This document shows, piece after piece, positions 55,873-64,000 of a DNA stretch of 64,000 bases (position 1 is the first letter of the stretch; each line of letters begins with the position of its first letter). Source of the DNA: an uncultured Bacteroidales bacterium. Lineage in GTDB: Bacteria > Bacteroidota > Bacteroidia > Bacteroidales > Paludibacteraceae. Position numbers and translations under genes: made by a program. The DNA lies in NCBI GenBank assembly GCA_937910305.1, contig CALEPS010000140.1:1-64000 (forward strand). Reading direction: 5' to 3'. A model generated the notes under the pieces. That model was not told the DNA's origin. It worked only from the letters and a program-made list of their open reading frames with translations, and did not search any database.

Positions 55873-58443
55873 ATGCCCAGGACATCATCCAAACTGAACA
55901 ATACGGCTGCCTCCTCTCCGTCCGCTCGCACGATCAAAGTAGAGAGACCGAGAGTGTGGGACAGCATCAAACGTGTCTGTCAGGCTCGCGAGACCCGTAT
56001 GATTGCGGGGGTAGTGCTGCTGACTTTTTCCGTAATCGCTTTGTTGGCGTACGTGAGCTATCTCTTCACGGGCTCCTATGACCAGTCAATCCTTTCGATG
56101 GATCGTCCCGACCGGTTGGCTAACCGCGAGGAGATCCGTAATATGCTGGGCTTGCCGGGAGCTATGCTGGCGCGCTTTCTGATTGACGGCAGCTTCGGGT
56201 TTGTGTCGTTGTTGCTGATTGTGATGGTGGGCGTTTATGCGTTCCGACTGATGCATGTGTTCCGGGATATTCCTGCGCTGAAGATGTTCCTCTGCGGCTC
56301 TTTCGTGGTACTGTGGACTTCGATAACCTTGGGTTTTGCGCATAACATGGTCCACCGGATGGGCGTCTTCCTCTGGGGAGGAGCCTTCGGAGCCGCTTCT
56401 GCGCAATGGATGGTGAGTTATATGAATGAGATCGGTACGGGTCTTATTCTGCTGGCGGCGATGGCTATTTTCTTGATCGTGAGCGACCACCGGTTTATAG
56501 ATAAATGCAAGGCTTTCGGAGAATGGTGTAAGAACCTCTTCAAACGCAAGCCCAAACCTGCGGATCCCGAGGTGCCGGAAACGCCCGAAGAGCCTGAAAA
56601 CACCGCGGAAGACGAGGTAGTTATCGACATTCCGATAGACGAAGAACCTATAGGTGAAGAAAAGACTGAAAACGGAGGGTTTGAACTGACTATCGAGCCT
56701 GTTCAGGAAGACGAGCCTCAGCCCGCGGACCCTGTCCTGGACGGAGAGGGCGAGCCGTTGGGAGACGAACCGCTGCCGCCGGTTGAACAGGAACAGCAGG
56801 ACTCTTCCGACGATCCGGACCTCAAGATAGAAGATATCACCGAGGACGAACTCTACACGAAAGATCCGGACAAACTCTTGGAGAAACTCGGTCCGTACGA
56901 CCCGCGCAAAGACCTGGAGTTCTATAAATTCCCGTCTCTGAACCTGCTGAAAGTGTATGACAACGAGGCTGCTCCGGTCATCAACGAAGACGAGCAGCGT
57001 GCTAACGGAGCACGGATCGTGACGACCCTCCGTAACTATGGCATAGAAATTGATAGCATCAAAGCGACAGTCGGTCCGACTGTGACGCTCTATGAAATAG
57101 TGCCGAAAGCCGGTATCCGCGTAGCGAAGATACAGGCGCTGGAGAACGATATTATGCTTTCTCTGAGTGCTACGGGTATCCGTATCATCGCGCCTATGCC
57201 GGGTAAGGGAACCATCGGTATCGAGGTGCCGAACGAGAAGCCCCAGGTCGTTTCCATGCACTCCGTCATCGCCTCCAAGCGGTTCCAGGAAGAGACGAAG
57301 ATGCGGCTGCCGATCGCTTACGGACGGACGATTACCAACGAGGTCTTCATGTTCGATCTTGCCAAGACGCCGCACTTGCTCGTAGCCGGTGCTACAGGAA
57401 CGGGTAAGTCGGTAGCCATCAACGCCATCATCACTTCGCTGCTGTATAAGAAACACCCGGCGGAGCTCAAACTCGTCATGGTGGACCCGAAGATGGTGGA
57501 GTTCGCGCCCTACAAGCCGCTCCTGAAACACTTCCTCGCCGCGCAGCCGGACACAGACCCGGATCAGGTCGTCATCACCGACTGCGACAAGGTCATCAAC
57601 ACCCTCAACTCGCTTGTCATAGAGATGGAGAACCGCTACAAACTGCTGATGGACGCCGGCGTGCGCAACCTTGAGGACTACAACGACAAGTTCGTGCGTC
57701 GCCGCTTGAACCCCAATAAGTTGGTAGCCGACAGCCTGCACCACCAGTACCTTCCTTATATCGTCATCATCATTGACGAGTACGGAGATTTTATCATGCA
57801 GGCCGGCAAGCAGGTCGAGACGCCTATTGCACGTATCACTCAGAAAGCGCGTGCCGTGGGAATGCACATGATTCTTGCTACCCAGCGTCCGTCCGTGAAT
57901 ATCGTCACGGGTGTCATCAAAGCGAACATCCCGACCCGTATTGCCCTCCGCACGCAGTCGGTCATCGACTCCCGTACCGTGCTGGATGCGAAGGGAGCGG
58001 AGCAACTCATCGGCCGCGGCGACAGCCTCTACGCCGGTAACGCCTCCATCACACGTGTGCAGTGTGCTTTTGTTGATACGCCTGAGGTGGACGCTATCGT
58101 CGGACATATCTCCAAACAGCAGCGTTACACCGAGCCGTACCAGTTGCCGGAATATGTGGGCGAAGGCGGCGAAGGAGAGGCATTGGCTCCCGGAGCCGTG
58201 GATATGAAACGGCTCGACCCGATGTTTGCAGACGTGGCGCGCTACGTAGTCACCAAACAGGAAGGTTCCACTTCCCGTCTCCAGCGTGCCTTCGAGATCG
58301 GTTACAACAGGGCAGGCAAACTCTCCGATCAACTGGAGGCAGCCGGTATCGTCGGACCGAACAAAGGACCCAAAGGCCGTGACGTCCTCATCCAAGACCT
58401 CTCCCAGCTTGACCAACTGTTGGAAGAATTGGGCGTTAAGTAG
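55873..58443 (+). CDS. ftsK: DNA translocase FtsK
   Basis: An 856-residue FtsK/SpoIIIE: four N-terminal membrane helices (residues 45-205), an acidic Pro/Glu linker (about 220-325) and the alpha/beta motor with Walker A G-A-T-G-T-G-K-S-V and Walker B Y-I-V-I-I-I-D-E-Y-G-D. A C-terminal gamma winged helix (Q-R-A-F-E-I-G-Y-N-R-A-G-K-L-S-D-Q-L-E-A-A-G-I-V-G) follows. It pumps chromosome DNA through the septum and activates dimer resolution at dif. Followed by an outer-membrane lipoprotein carrier-like gene, a common Bacteroidota order. Confidence 0.97.
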   Translation: MPRTSSKLNNTAASSPSARTIKVERPRVWDSIKRVCQARETRMIAGVVLLTFSVIALLAYVSYLFTGSYDQSILSMDRPDRLANREEIRNMLGLPGAMLARFLIDGSFGFVSLLLIVMVGVYAFRLMHVFRDIPALKMFLCGSFVVLWTSITLGFAHNMVHRMGVFLWGGAFGAASAQWMVSYMNEIGTGLILLAAMAIFLIVSDHRFIDKCKAFGEWCKNLFKRKPKPADPEVPETPEEPENTAEDEVVIDIPIDEEPIGEEKTENGGFELTIEPVQEDEPQPADPVLDGEGEPLGDEPLPPVEQEQQDSSDDPDLKIEDITEDELYTKDPDKLLEKLGPYDPRKDLEFYKFPSLNLLKVYDNEAAPVINEDEQRANGARIVTTLRNYGIEIDSIKATVGPTVTLYEIVPKAGIRVAKIQALENDIMLSLSATGIRIIAPMPGKGTIGIEVPNEKPQVVSMHSVIASKRFQEETKMRLPIAYGRTITNEVFMFDLAKTPHLLVAGATGTGKSVAINAIITSLLYKKHPAELKLVMVDPKMVEFAPYKPLLKHFLAAQPDTDPDQVVITDCDKVINTLNSLVIEMENRYKLLMDAGVRNLEDYNDKFVRRRLNPNKLVADSLHHQYLPYIVIIIDEYGDFIMQAGKQVETPIARITQKARAVGMHMILATQRPSVNIVTGVIKANIPTRIALRTQSVIDSRTVLDAKGAEQLIGRGDSLYAGNASITRVQCAFVDTPEVDAIVGHISKQQRYTEPYQLPEYVGEGGEGEALAPGAVDMKRLDPMFADVARYVVTKQEGSTSRLQRAFEIGYNRAGKLSDQLEAAGIVGPNKGPKGRDVLIQDLSQLDQLLEELGVK

Positions 58444-58520
58444 CCAAATCAGACTGGCGAGACACTAACGAGAGAGAAGCGAACAGAGAGTATTACGAGG
58501 GGAAAAAGGAGTAAAATGCT

Positions 58521-59090
58521 ATGAAACTATTGCTAACCATACTAACAGTCCTTTCGTCTTTTATGGCGAACTTGGAACAAAAGACGCTGCAATCGGCTTT
58601 CACCGTGACCGTGGCGGAAGAGGTGAATGCACCGATGAACTATCCCGGCGAGATCATTATGCAGGGAAACAAGTTCCATTTGGAGATGATGGATATTGAG
58701 GCGGCGTACGACGGCAAGACGATGTATATGTATTCCGGCCAGACGGACGAACTGAATCTTTCTAACCCGACTGAGCAGGAGTTGCTGGAAGCCAATCCGT
58801 TCCTCTACGCCAAGGCGTTAGTGCCGGTCTGCAACGTCACGGAAAGGACGACGCAGGACGGACAACAGACCATCGTCACACTGACGCCCAAGGATCAGTC
58901 TATCGGCATCAACCGCTTTGTGCTGAAAGTGCGAAACAGCGACCTCATGCCCCTCTCGGTGGAAATCAAAGAGGGGAAAAAGACCTCGACCCTGAAGATG
59001 AAAGATCCGAAGTTCGTGCCAACCAATCCGGAGTATATATTTGTCTTGAAACCAAGCAAAAATACGTATGTTAACGATATGCGGTTCTAA
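58521..59090 (+). CDS. LolA-like outer-membrane lipoprotein carrier
   Basis: A 189-residue exported protein with a weak signal peptide (residues 1-15) and a LolA-like half-barrel: F-H-L-E-M-M-D-I-E-A-A-Y-D-G-K-T-M-Y-M-Y, L-T-P-K-D-Q, V-L-K-V-R-N-S-D-L-M-P-L-S. It would shuttle lipoproteins across the periplasm. Located directly after ftsK, as in many Bacteroidota. Confidence 0.8.
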   Translation: MKLLLTILTVLSSFMANLEQKTLQSAFTVTVAEEVNAPMNYPGEIIMQGNKFHLEMMDIEAAYDGKTMYMYSGQTDELNLSNPTEQELLEANPFLYAKALVPVCNVTERTTQDGQQTIVTLTPKDQSIGINRFVLKVRNSDLMPLSVEIKEGKKTSTLKMKDPKFVPTNPEYIFVLKPSKNTYVNDMRF

Positions 59091-59150
59091 ATAACCAAAT
59101 AACAAAATAAATGAGAAAATGGTAAATGAGAAAATAGTAAATAGAGTAAA
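59091..59150. repeat. ATAACAA and ATGGTAA arrays at the trxB start
   Basis: ATAACCAAATAACAAAATAA then ATGAGAAAATGGTAAATGAG supplies the start codon and first residues (M-V-N-E-K-I-V-N) of the thioredoxin reductase. Confidence 0.7.
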
Positions 59151-60102
59151 GTGTTTGATAATAGGCAGCGGTCCTGCGGGGTACACAGCTGCCATCTATG
59201 CCGGCCGTGCGAACCTGGCACCGGTACTCATCGAAGGTCCGCAACTCGGCGGACAGCTGACCACTACTACCGAAGTGGAGAATTTCCCCGGATACCCGGA
59301 TGGTGTGGAGCCGTTCCAGATGATGGACGACATGCGCCGTCAAGCAGAACGTTTTGGTACGCAGTTCGTATCAGGCGTAGTCACCAAAGTGGATTTCTCT
59401 GTCAGCCCGAGGAAAATCATTGTGGAGGATGAAATAGAATACGAAGCGGACGCAGTCATCATCGCTACGGGCGCTTCTGCGAAATACCTCGGCATCGAGT
59501 CCGAGCGTACCTACAAAGGTCGCGGTGTGAGTGCGTGCGCCACCTGCGACGGGTTCTTCTACCGCAAGAAAACAGTAGCGGTAGTAGGCGGCGGCGACAC
59601 GGCGTGCGAAGAAGCGAACTACCTTGCAGGGCTCTGTGAGAAAGTCTATATGATTGTCCGCAAACCCTACCTCCGCGCATCGGAGATTATGCAGCAGCGT
59701 GTGCTCAACAACCCCAAGATAGAAGTCCTCTTTGAGCATAACACCATCCGCCTGACAGGCGAAGGAAAGGTACAAGGAGTAGATCTCTTCTATCGCAAAG
59801 GCGAACCCGATGAGGCAACGAAGCACATAGCTATCGACGGTTTCTTCCTCGCTATCGGTCACCACCCGAACACCGAACTGTTCAAAGACTTCGTCGCCCG
59901 TGACCCGGAGGGATATATCATCACTCATGACGATAGTACACAATGTTATACTCCCTCCCTTGAGGGGAGAACTGGGGAGAGGTTGTCCGGTGTTTTTGCC
60001 GCAGGAGACTGCGCTGACCCCCATTACCGTCAGGCGATAGTGGCTGCCGGAAGCGGTGCGAAAGCCGCCATCGAAGCAGACAAATATATAAAGAGTTTAT
60101 AA
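59119..60102 (+). CDS. trxB: Thioredoxin reductase
   Basis: A 327-residue FAD/NADPH enzyme: I-I-G-S-G-P-A-G-Y-T-A-A near residue 14, the redox C-A-T-C-D-G-F, NADPH motif V-V-G-G-G-D-T-A-C-E-E, and C-terminal G-V-F-A-A-G-D-C. It keeps thioredoxin reduced. Residues 277-288 come from an in-frame hairpin/G-rich repeat (T-P-S-L-E-G-R-T-G-E-R) placed in the loop just before the last FAD strand. The N-terminal dozen residues are repeat-derived. The next gene overlaps by one base. Confidence 0.95.
   Translation: MVNEKIVNRVKCLIIGSGPAGYTAAIYAGRANLAPVLIEGPQLGGQLTTTTEVENFPGYPDGVEPFQMMDDMRRQAERFGTQFVSGVVTKVDFSVSPRKIIVEDEIEYEADAVIIATGASAKYLGIESERTYKGRGVSACATCDGFFYRKKTVAVVGGGDTACEEANYLAGLCEKVYMIVRKPYLRASEIMQQRVLNNPKIEVLFEHNTIRLTGEGKVQGVDLFYRKGEPDEATKHIAIDGFFLAIGHHPNTELFKDFVARDPEGYIITHDDSTQCYTPSLEGRTGERLSGVFAAGDCADPHYRQAIVAAGSGAKAAIEADKYIKSL
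59949..59983 (+). repeat. In-frame hairpin/G-rich element in trxB
   Basis: TACTCCCTCCCTTGAGGGGA then GAACTGGGGAGAGGTTG encodes P-S-L-E-G-R-T-G-E-R-L. Confidence 0.85.
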
Positions 60103-60575
60103 TGGATATTTTCTTACTGATAGTTGCATTTCTGCTGATGCTGGTTGGTATCATCGGATGTATCGTACCCGGTTTGCCCGGTGTGCCTCTGGCTTATGCC
60201 GGTTTATGGGTGGCGCAAGCTACTGACCGCATTGATTTCTCATGGCAGATGCTACTCATATGGGGAATCGTGACAATCGTTGTTTCCGTGCTGGATTATG
60301 TGGTGCCGGCATGGGGTACGAAACGGTTCGGCGGTAACAAGTACGGCGTGTGGGGCAGTACGATAGGTGTCTTCGTAGGACTGTTCCTGGGACCATGGGG
60401 AGTCATAATCGGTCCCTTGGCAGGGGCAATATTAGGTGAGATGCTGGGCGGCAAACAGGTGGAAGAGGCTCTCAAAGCAGGTTGGGGTAGTTTCATAGGA
60501 CTGCTTTTCGGTACGGTCCTTAAACTGATCTGCTGCGGCTTGATGACCGTTGCTATAATCCAATCTATATGGTAA
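60102..60575 (+). CDS. DUF456 small membrane protein
   Basis: A 157-residue protein with three or four hydrophobic helices and the DUF456 pattern (G-C-I-V-P-G-L-P-G-V-P-L-A-Y-A-G, V-P-A-W-G-T-K-R-F-G-G-N-K-Y-G-V-W-G, G-P-L-A-G-A-I-L-G-E). The glycine-zipper centre resembles small oligomeric membrane proteins. Function unknown. It overlaps both neighbours, so it is translated together with trxB and the second SpoIIE gene. Confidence 0.85.
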   Translation: MDIFLLIVAFLLMLVGIIGCIVPGLPGVPLAYAGLWVAQATDRIDFSWQMLLIWGIVTIVVSVLDYVVPAWGTKRFGGNKYGVWGSTIGVFVGLFLGPWGVIIGPLAGAILGEMLGGKQVEEALKAGWGSFIGLLFGTVLKLICCGLMTVAIIQSIW

Positions 60576-62605
60576 ACGATATAAAAAACAAACATGCAGG
60601 TGTCTGGATTCTGGTGGTTGCCGGACTGATACTGGAGAGCATCTCGTGTCTTCAGTATTTCACCAGCCGTGTGGCAATACGCCATGAGGCGGAACTGCGT
60701 GCGCGGACGGAACTGCGTAAGGCGGAACTGGAGATAGAGAAACATACCGTTGAGATGGAGACCGCTGCCAAGACGTTGGCTTTTCTGGCGGAACGGCATA
60801 TTGACACGCCCGATTCCATCTATGCTGCAACACGTCTGACCGTAAGCACATTGCGGGAGAACACCAGTATGGCTGTTGCCTATATCCCTGATTATTTCCC
60901 GGGAAAACGTTACTTCGAGGCATGCAGCAGCCGTATATCGGAGGATAGTATCTTTACCCGTCAGATAGGCAGTGCCGAGCACGACTATACGCTGATGGAG
61001 TGGTACCAAAACGGATTCATACACGATAGTTGCTGGTGGTGCGAGCCTTATTTGGACGATTCAGGATCGCAGACGATGGTGGTGAGCTGTTCCTATCCGG
61101 TGCATGACCCGCAAGGCAGAGTGGTGGCGGTTGTATGTGTGGATCTGTCTCTCGCTTATCTGCAGACGGTATCCGAATATCTGCAGGTCTATCCGAATAG
61201 TTATTACTCTATCCGTTCTGGCACAGGACAAGATATAGTACCCGCTCCGGACACTATCTCTGGTCGCAAGTATAACATCTTCCACGAAGAGATAGACGCC
61301 ACAGGATGGCATATCGAGATCATTATTCCGGAGGAAGAACTGTTTGCGGATATTAACCGCATAGGATTGATTGTCTTCTTCCTGATGTTGGCAGGTCTGG
61401 TGGTGCTTGCGCTCATATTGACTTATTCTGCCCGTACAGCGCGCAAACTGATAGCATCCAACGAGAAAAACCGCCGTATAGAGGACGAGTTGAATATCGC
61501 TGGCACTATCCAGATGGCGATGTTACCCAAAGTGTTCCCTCCGTTCATGGACCGGCTGGATCTGAATATATACGGAATGGTGGAACCGGCGAAAGAGGTA
61601 GGCGGCGATCTCTATGATTTCTATGTGCGCCAGGATCATTTGTTTTTCTGCATTGGCGACGTGAGCGGAAAGGGCGTTCCGGCTGCCTTGGTGATGGCTA
61701 TGACGCGGTCTCTTTTCCGTAGTATTACGGCGCATGACGAACACTCGGCTTCTATCGTGCGGAAGATGAACCGCGCGCTGGCTGACCAGAACTCGCAGAA
61801 CATGTTCCTCACCCTTTTCCTGGGAGTGATGGATTGTCGGACGGGCGAACTGGATTACTGCAACGCCGGCCACAATGCTCCCGTGTTAAAAAACAAAGCC
61901 GGATGGCAGTTGCTGGAAGTGAAACCGAACCTGCCATTGGGGATTGAGCCGTCCTTCGAATTTACGGCACAAACAGTACAGATACAACGCGACGACATCC
62001 TCTTCCTGTACACCGACGGACTGACGGAGGCGGAGAACAGCAAGCATGAGCAGTACGGCGAGCAGCGGATGATGCAGACCCTGTCAGCTATGGCTACTAA
62101 CCGTCCCCAGGAGATTGTCGCGCATCTGCAATCGGATGTGAAGCAGTTCGTAAACGGTGCGCCGCAGAGCGATGACCTGACGATGCTGGCTATCCGTTAC
62201 CAGTCGGAAGCCCTTGTGATGCGTAACGATATACAGCAGATACCTACTCTTGCCGAGTGGATGGAAGGGTTGGATATCCCTGCTGAACTGAACATGCCGC
62301 TTAATCTGGCATTGGAAGAAGCGGTAAGCAATGTGATGCTGTATGCCTATCCGGAGCAGAGCGGACAGGTCCTCGTCGAATGTACGCGCCGCTATCGGGA
62401 GCAGACAGAGCAGATTGTCTTTACCATCTCGGATAGCGGTATTCCCTTTGATCCCACGCAGCATGCCGAGGCGGATATATCTCTCTCGGCTGAAGAGCGC
62501 GAGATAGGCGGATTGGGAATTCATCTGGTACGTCAGATTATGGACGAAGTGCGTTACGCACGCGAAGAAAACAAGAATATACTGACACTTATAAAAAACA
62601 TATAA
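60569..62605 (+). CDS. Second sensor SpoIIE-type phosphatase/HATPase fusion
   Basis: A 678-residue paralogue of the protein before the NRPS. Two membrane helices (about 10-28 and 265-288) flank a Cache-like sensor domain. The phosphatase part has E-V-G-G-D-L-Y-D-F-Y, G-D-V-S-G-K-G-V-P-A-A-L, N-A-G-H-N-A-P and L-Y-T-D-G-L-T-E-A; the GHKL ATPase part has E-E-A-V-S-N-V-M-L-Y-A, I-S-D-S-G and G-G-L-G-I-H-L. It lacks the in-frame repeats seen in its paralogue, which shows where the latter were inserted. Followed by a STAS gene and a RelA/SpoT-type gene. Confidence 0.92.
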   Translation: MVNDIKNKHAGVWILVVAGLILESISCLQYFTSRVAIRHEAELRARTELRKAELEIEKHTVEMETAAKTLAFLAERHIDTPDSIYAATRLTVSTLRENTSMAVAYIPDYFPGKRYFEACSSRISEDSIFTRQIGSAEHDYTLMEWYQNGFIHDSCWWCEPYLDDSGSQTMVVSCSYPVHDPQGRVVAVVCVDLSLAYLQTVSEYLQVYPNSYYSIRSGTGQDIVPAPDTISGRKYNIFHEEIDATGWHIEIIIPEEELFADINRIGLIVFFLMLAGLVVLALILTYSARTARKLIASNEKNRRIEDELNIAGTIQMAMLPKVFPPFMDRLDLNIYGMVEPAKEVGGDLYDFYVRQDHLFFCIGDVSGKGVPAALVMAMTRSLFRSITAHDEHSASIVRKMNRALADQNSQNMFLTLFLGVMDCRTGELDYCNAGHNAPVLKNKAGWQLLEVKPNLPLGIEPSFEFTAQTVQIQRDDILFLYTDGLTEAENSKHEQYGEQRMMQTLSAMATNRPQEIVAHLQSDVKQFVNGAPQSDDLTMLAIRYQSEALVMRNDIQQIPTLAEWMEGLDIPAELNMPLNLALEEAVSNVMLYAYPEQSGQVLVECTRRYREQTEQIVFTISDSGIPFDPTQHAEADISLSAEEREIGGLGIHLVRQIMDEVRYAREENKNILTLIKNI

Positions 62606-62610
62606 TTAAT

Positions 62611-62913
62611 ATGAAAATTGAAATTACGACTAACGGCAATCAACTCATTGCTTCTTTTGCGGGGCGTTTGGATACCGCAGCAGCAGTACAAACAGCAGAA
62701 GACGTGAAACCGCTGATGGAGGCGGAAGGCAAAGAGATTATTCTCGATTGCACAGCTCTGGAGTATATCTCCTCGTCCGGTCTGCGTATCTTCCTTGGTA
62801 TCCGAAAAGAGGCTGCCGCCCACGGAAGCAAGGTCATCGTACGTAATATTAATGCGGATATCCGTCAGGTATTCATGATGACCGGATTTATCAGTTTGTT
62901 TGAGATTCAGTAA
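62611..62913 (+). CDS. STAS-domain anti-sigma factor antagonist (second copy)
   Basis: A 100-residue STAS protein (A-G-R-L-D-T-A-A, I-I-L-D-C-T-A-L-E-Y-I-S-S-S-G-L-R). The Ser of I-S-S-S-G is the expected phosphosite. Paired with the preceding kinase/phosphatase, five bases away. The alarmone synthetase starts one base after its stop, so signalling output may connect to ppGpp. Confidence 0.92.
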   Translation: MKIEITTNGNQLIASFAGRLDTAAAVQTAEDVKPLMEAEGKEIILDCTALEYISSSGLRIFLGIRKEAAAHGSKVIVRNINADIRQVFMMTGFISLFEIQ

Positions 62914-62914
62914 G

Positions 62915-63955
62915 ATGGACCTGCATTCCCAAATCATCCTCGACGAGTACCGCGAGGCACTGCCTGTTTTTGAACACATGCAGACAGAAGTGCAAGCTAA
63001 ACTGCGCGATGCGTTGGACCGTAACGGGATTATCGTTACGACGATAGAGACGCGTATCAAAACGGAGGAAAGTCTGGCTGGAAAGTTGGCGCTCAAAGGG
63101 GCTAAATACACGTCGCTCAGCGATATTACCGACATTTTAGGCGGGCGTATAGTGACATTCTATACGGATGATGTGGACCGTATTGCAGCTATCGCCGAAC
63201 AGCTGTTTGATATTGACTGGGACAACTCGGTGGACAAACGCAAACTGCATCAGATTGACAGTTTCGGCTACAATTCGTTGCATTATATATGCCGTCTGCC
63301 GGGATATGACTATCGGTTCGAATTGCAGTTGCGTACTACGCTGCAGCATGCTTGGGCGTCGATCAATCATGATACGGGATATAAGTCCGGCGTAGAAATA
63401 CCGCGTGAATATATCCGCCGTATCAACCGTTTGGCGGGATTGCTCGAGATGGCGGATGATGAGTTCAGCCGGATCAGGATAGAGATCAACGACTACCGCC
63501 GACGCGTGACGCAACTGGTGCAGAACGGCAAGTTGGACGACGTGCTGCTGGACGGCGATACCTTCCGCTCCTATTTGCAGGCTCGTCCCTTGGATGCCCT
63601 GAACAAGCGGATCGCCGCTATCAATCAGGCGGAGATCCAGGAAGCACCGCTTATCCGCTATCTGCGTGTGCTCAAAGCGCTCGGATGCAAGACGCTTGGA
63701 GACGTAAGCCGTTTGATACGCAAGTATGAAGAGGATGCATACCGCCTCGCCCGACACCAGCTCGGTAACACAGATCTGGATATTATATCTTCGGCGGTCG
63801 GATTGCAAAACATCTGTATCGTTTGTATCCTCTCTACAGGTGGAGGAAAAATAGGACTGATACGACTCTTCGATACGTTGAACGGACATAATTCTCAAAA
63901 TGAAGCGCTGGCCGAACTGACTTATCAGCAGGCCTCTAAAATGCAAATAGAATAA
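62915..63955 (+). CDS. RelA/SpoT-domain (p)ppGpp synthetase-like protein
   Basis: A 346-residue protein whose first 190 residues form a RelA_SpoT synthetase domain: R-I-K-T-E-E-S-L-A-G-K, Y-T-S-L-S-D-I-T-D-I-L-G-G-R-I-V, D-S-F-G-Y-N-S-L-H-Y, F-E-L-Q-L-R-T-T-L-Q-H-A-W-A-S-I-N-H-D. There is no HD hydrolase, TGS or ACT domain, so it is a stand-alone (small alarmone synthetase-like) enzyme with a helical C-terminal extension of unknown role. Start at the ATG one base after the STAS stop. Confidence 0.88.
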   Translation: MDLHSQIILDEYREALPVFEHMQTEVQAKLRDALDRNGIIVTTIETRIKTEESLAGKLALKGAKYTSLSDITDILGGRIVTFYTDDVDRIAAIAEQLFDIDWDNSVDKRKLHQIDSFGYNSLHYICRLPGYDYRFELQLRTTLQHAWASINHDTGYKSGVEIPREYIRRINRLAGLLEMADDEFSRIRIEINDYRRRVTQLVQNGKLDDVLLDGDTFRSYLQARPLDALNKRIAAINQAEIQEAPLIRYLRVLKALGCKTLGDVSRLIRKYEEDAYRLARHQLGNTDLDIISSAVGLQNICIVCILSTGGGKIGLIRLFDTLNGHNSQNEALAELTYQQASKMQIE

Positions 63956-63962
63956 AGATAAC

Positions 63963-64000
63963 ATGAAACCACTTCTTATTTCGCTCGATGAGTACGAGCG
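63963..64000 (+). CDS. Start of a gene cut by the window end
   Basis: An ATG eight bases after the alarmone synthetase stop opens a frame reading M-K-P-L-L-I-S-L-D-E-Y-E to the window end. Only 12 codons are visible, too few for assignment. Its spacing suggests it belongs to the same operon. Confidence 0.5.
   Translation, partial: MKPLLISLDEYE

Noticed and set aside
56086..58416. 776-codon open frame on the minus strand across ftsK
   Set aside because: It lies wholly opposite ftsK, whose motifs are clear. The frame encodes no recognisable domain and is explained by codon bias.
776..59150. Microrepeats as assembly artefacts
   Set aside because: They keep reading frame, differ in unit between sites, carry substitutions and sit in loops of otherwise intact proteins, which errors would not produce. 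Read data would still be needed to be sure.

Overview
The window looks like one contig of an uncultured Bacteroidales bacterium, probably gut-associated, at roughly 50% GC. The evidence is the Bacteroidota promoter form TTG-N20-TAnnTTTG, seen upstream of many genes, together with families typical of the phylum: a type II glutaminyl cyclase lipoprotein, a DUF4290 protein, a PCMD-domain protein, dipeptidyl peptidase III, an rseC-rnfBCDGEA operon and a hexuronate catabolic set. I see no rRNA, tRNA or CRISPR array.

Layout. 0-10.7 kb holds core genes: a Sel1-repeat protein, a truncated glycosyltransferase, a FemAB-like acyltransferase, ssb, a secreted phosphatase/nuclease, prs, glutaminyl cyclase, DUF2130, sufC, a short sufD and a polyprenyl synthase. 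12.4-20 kb is the hexuronate pathway (uxaC, kdgK, KDPG aldolase, exuT-like transporter), interrupted by a REP-associated transposase, an Mrr nuclease and a four-helix-bundle (S23) gene. 20.4-30.1 kb is a SpoIIE phosphatase/STAS partner-switching pair followed at once by a 2425-residue NRPS (C-A-T-C-A-T-R), predicted to release a dipeptide aldehyde. 30-39 kb holds aroC, a PCMD lipid/sugar-type secreted protein, a GT2, DUF3467, a nucleoside phosphorylase, DPP III and an aroA-GT2 fusion. 39-50 kb is AT-richer accessory DNA: three AAA/DUF4143-type ATPases, a five-gene operon (unknown, membrane, Cys-rich, WYL, PLD nuclease) and an M48 protease with a YaaW-like protein. 50.5-55.7 kb is the rnf operon, with an RnfB that lacks its ferredoxin domain. 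55.9-64 kb has ftsK, a LolA-like gene, trxB, DUF456, and a second SpoIIE/STAS pair followed by a RelA/SpoT-type synthetase.

The most unusual property is a dense load of short dispersed repeats. Most are tandem arrays with a 7-nt period (units such as ACCAAGT, GTCGAAA, CAATTGT, CAATTCT, ATGGTAA, AATTAAA). They fill intergenic gaps and also sit in frame inside at least nine genes, including about a dozen sites in the NRPS and three in aroC. The ACCAAGT family always lies in the same orientation relative to the coding strand, so it adds a hydrophilic D-Q-V-P-S-T-K type peptide. A second family (a CCCTCC...GGAGGG hairpin followed by a G-rich tail) also enters genes in frame, and REP palindromes sit in and around the transposase gene. 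A small S23 gene bracketed by inverted copies of the ACCAAGT repeat is a candidate mobile form of this family. All assignments come from reading the sequence; no database search was possible.
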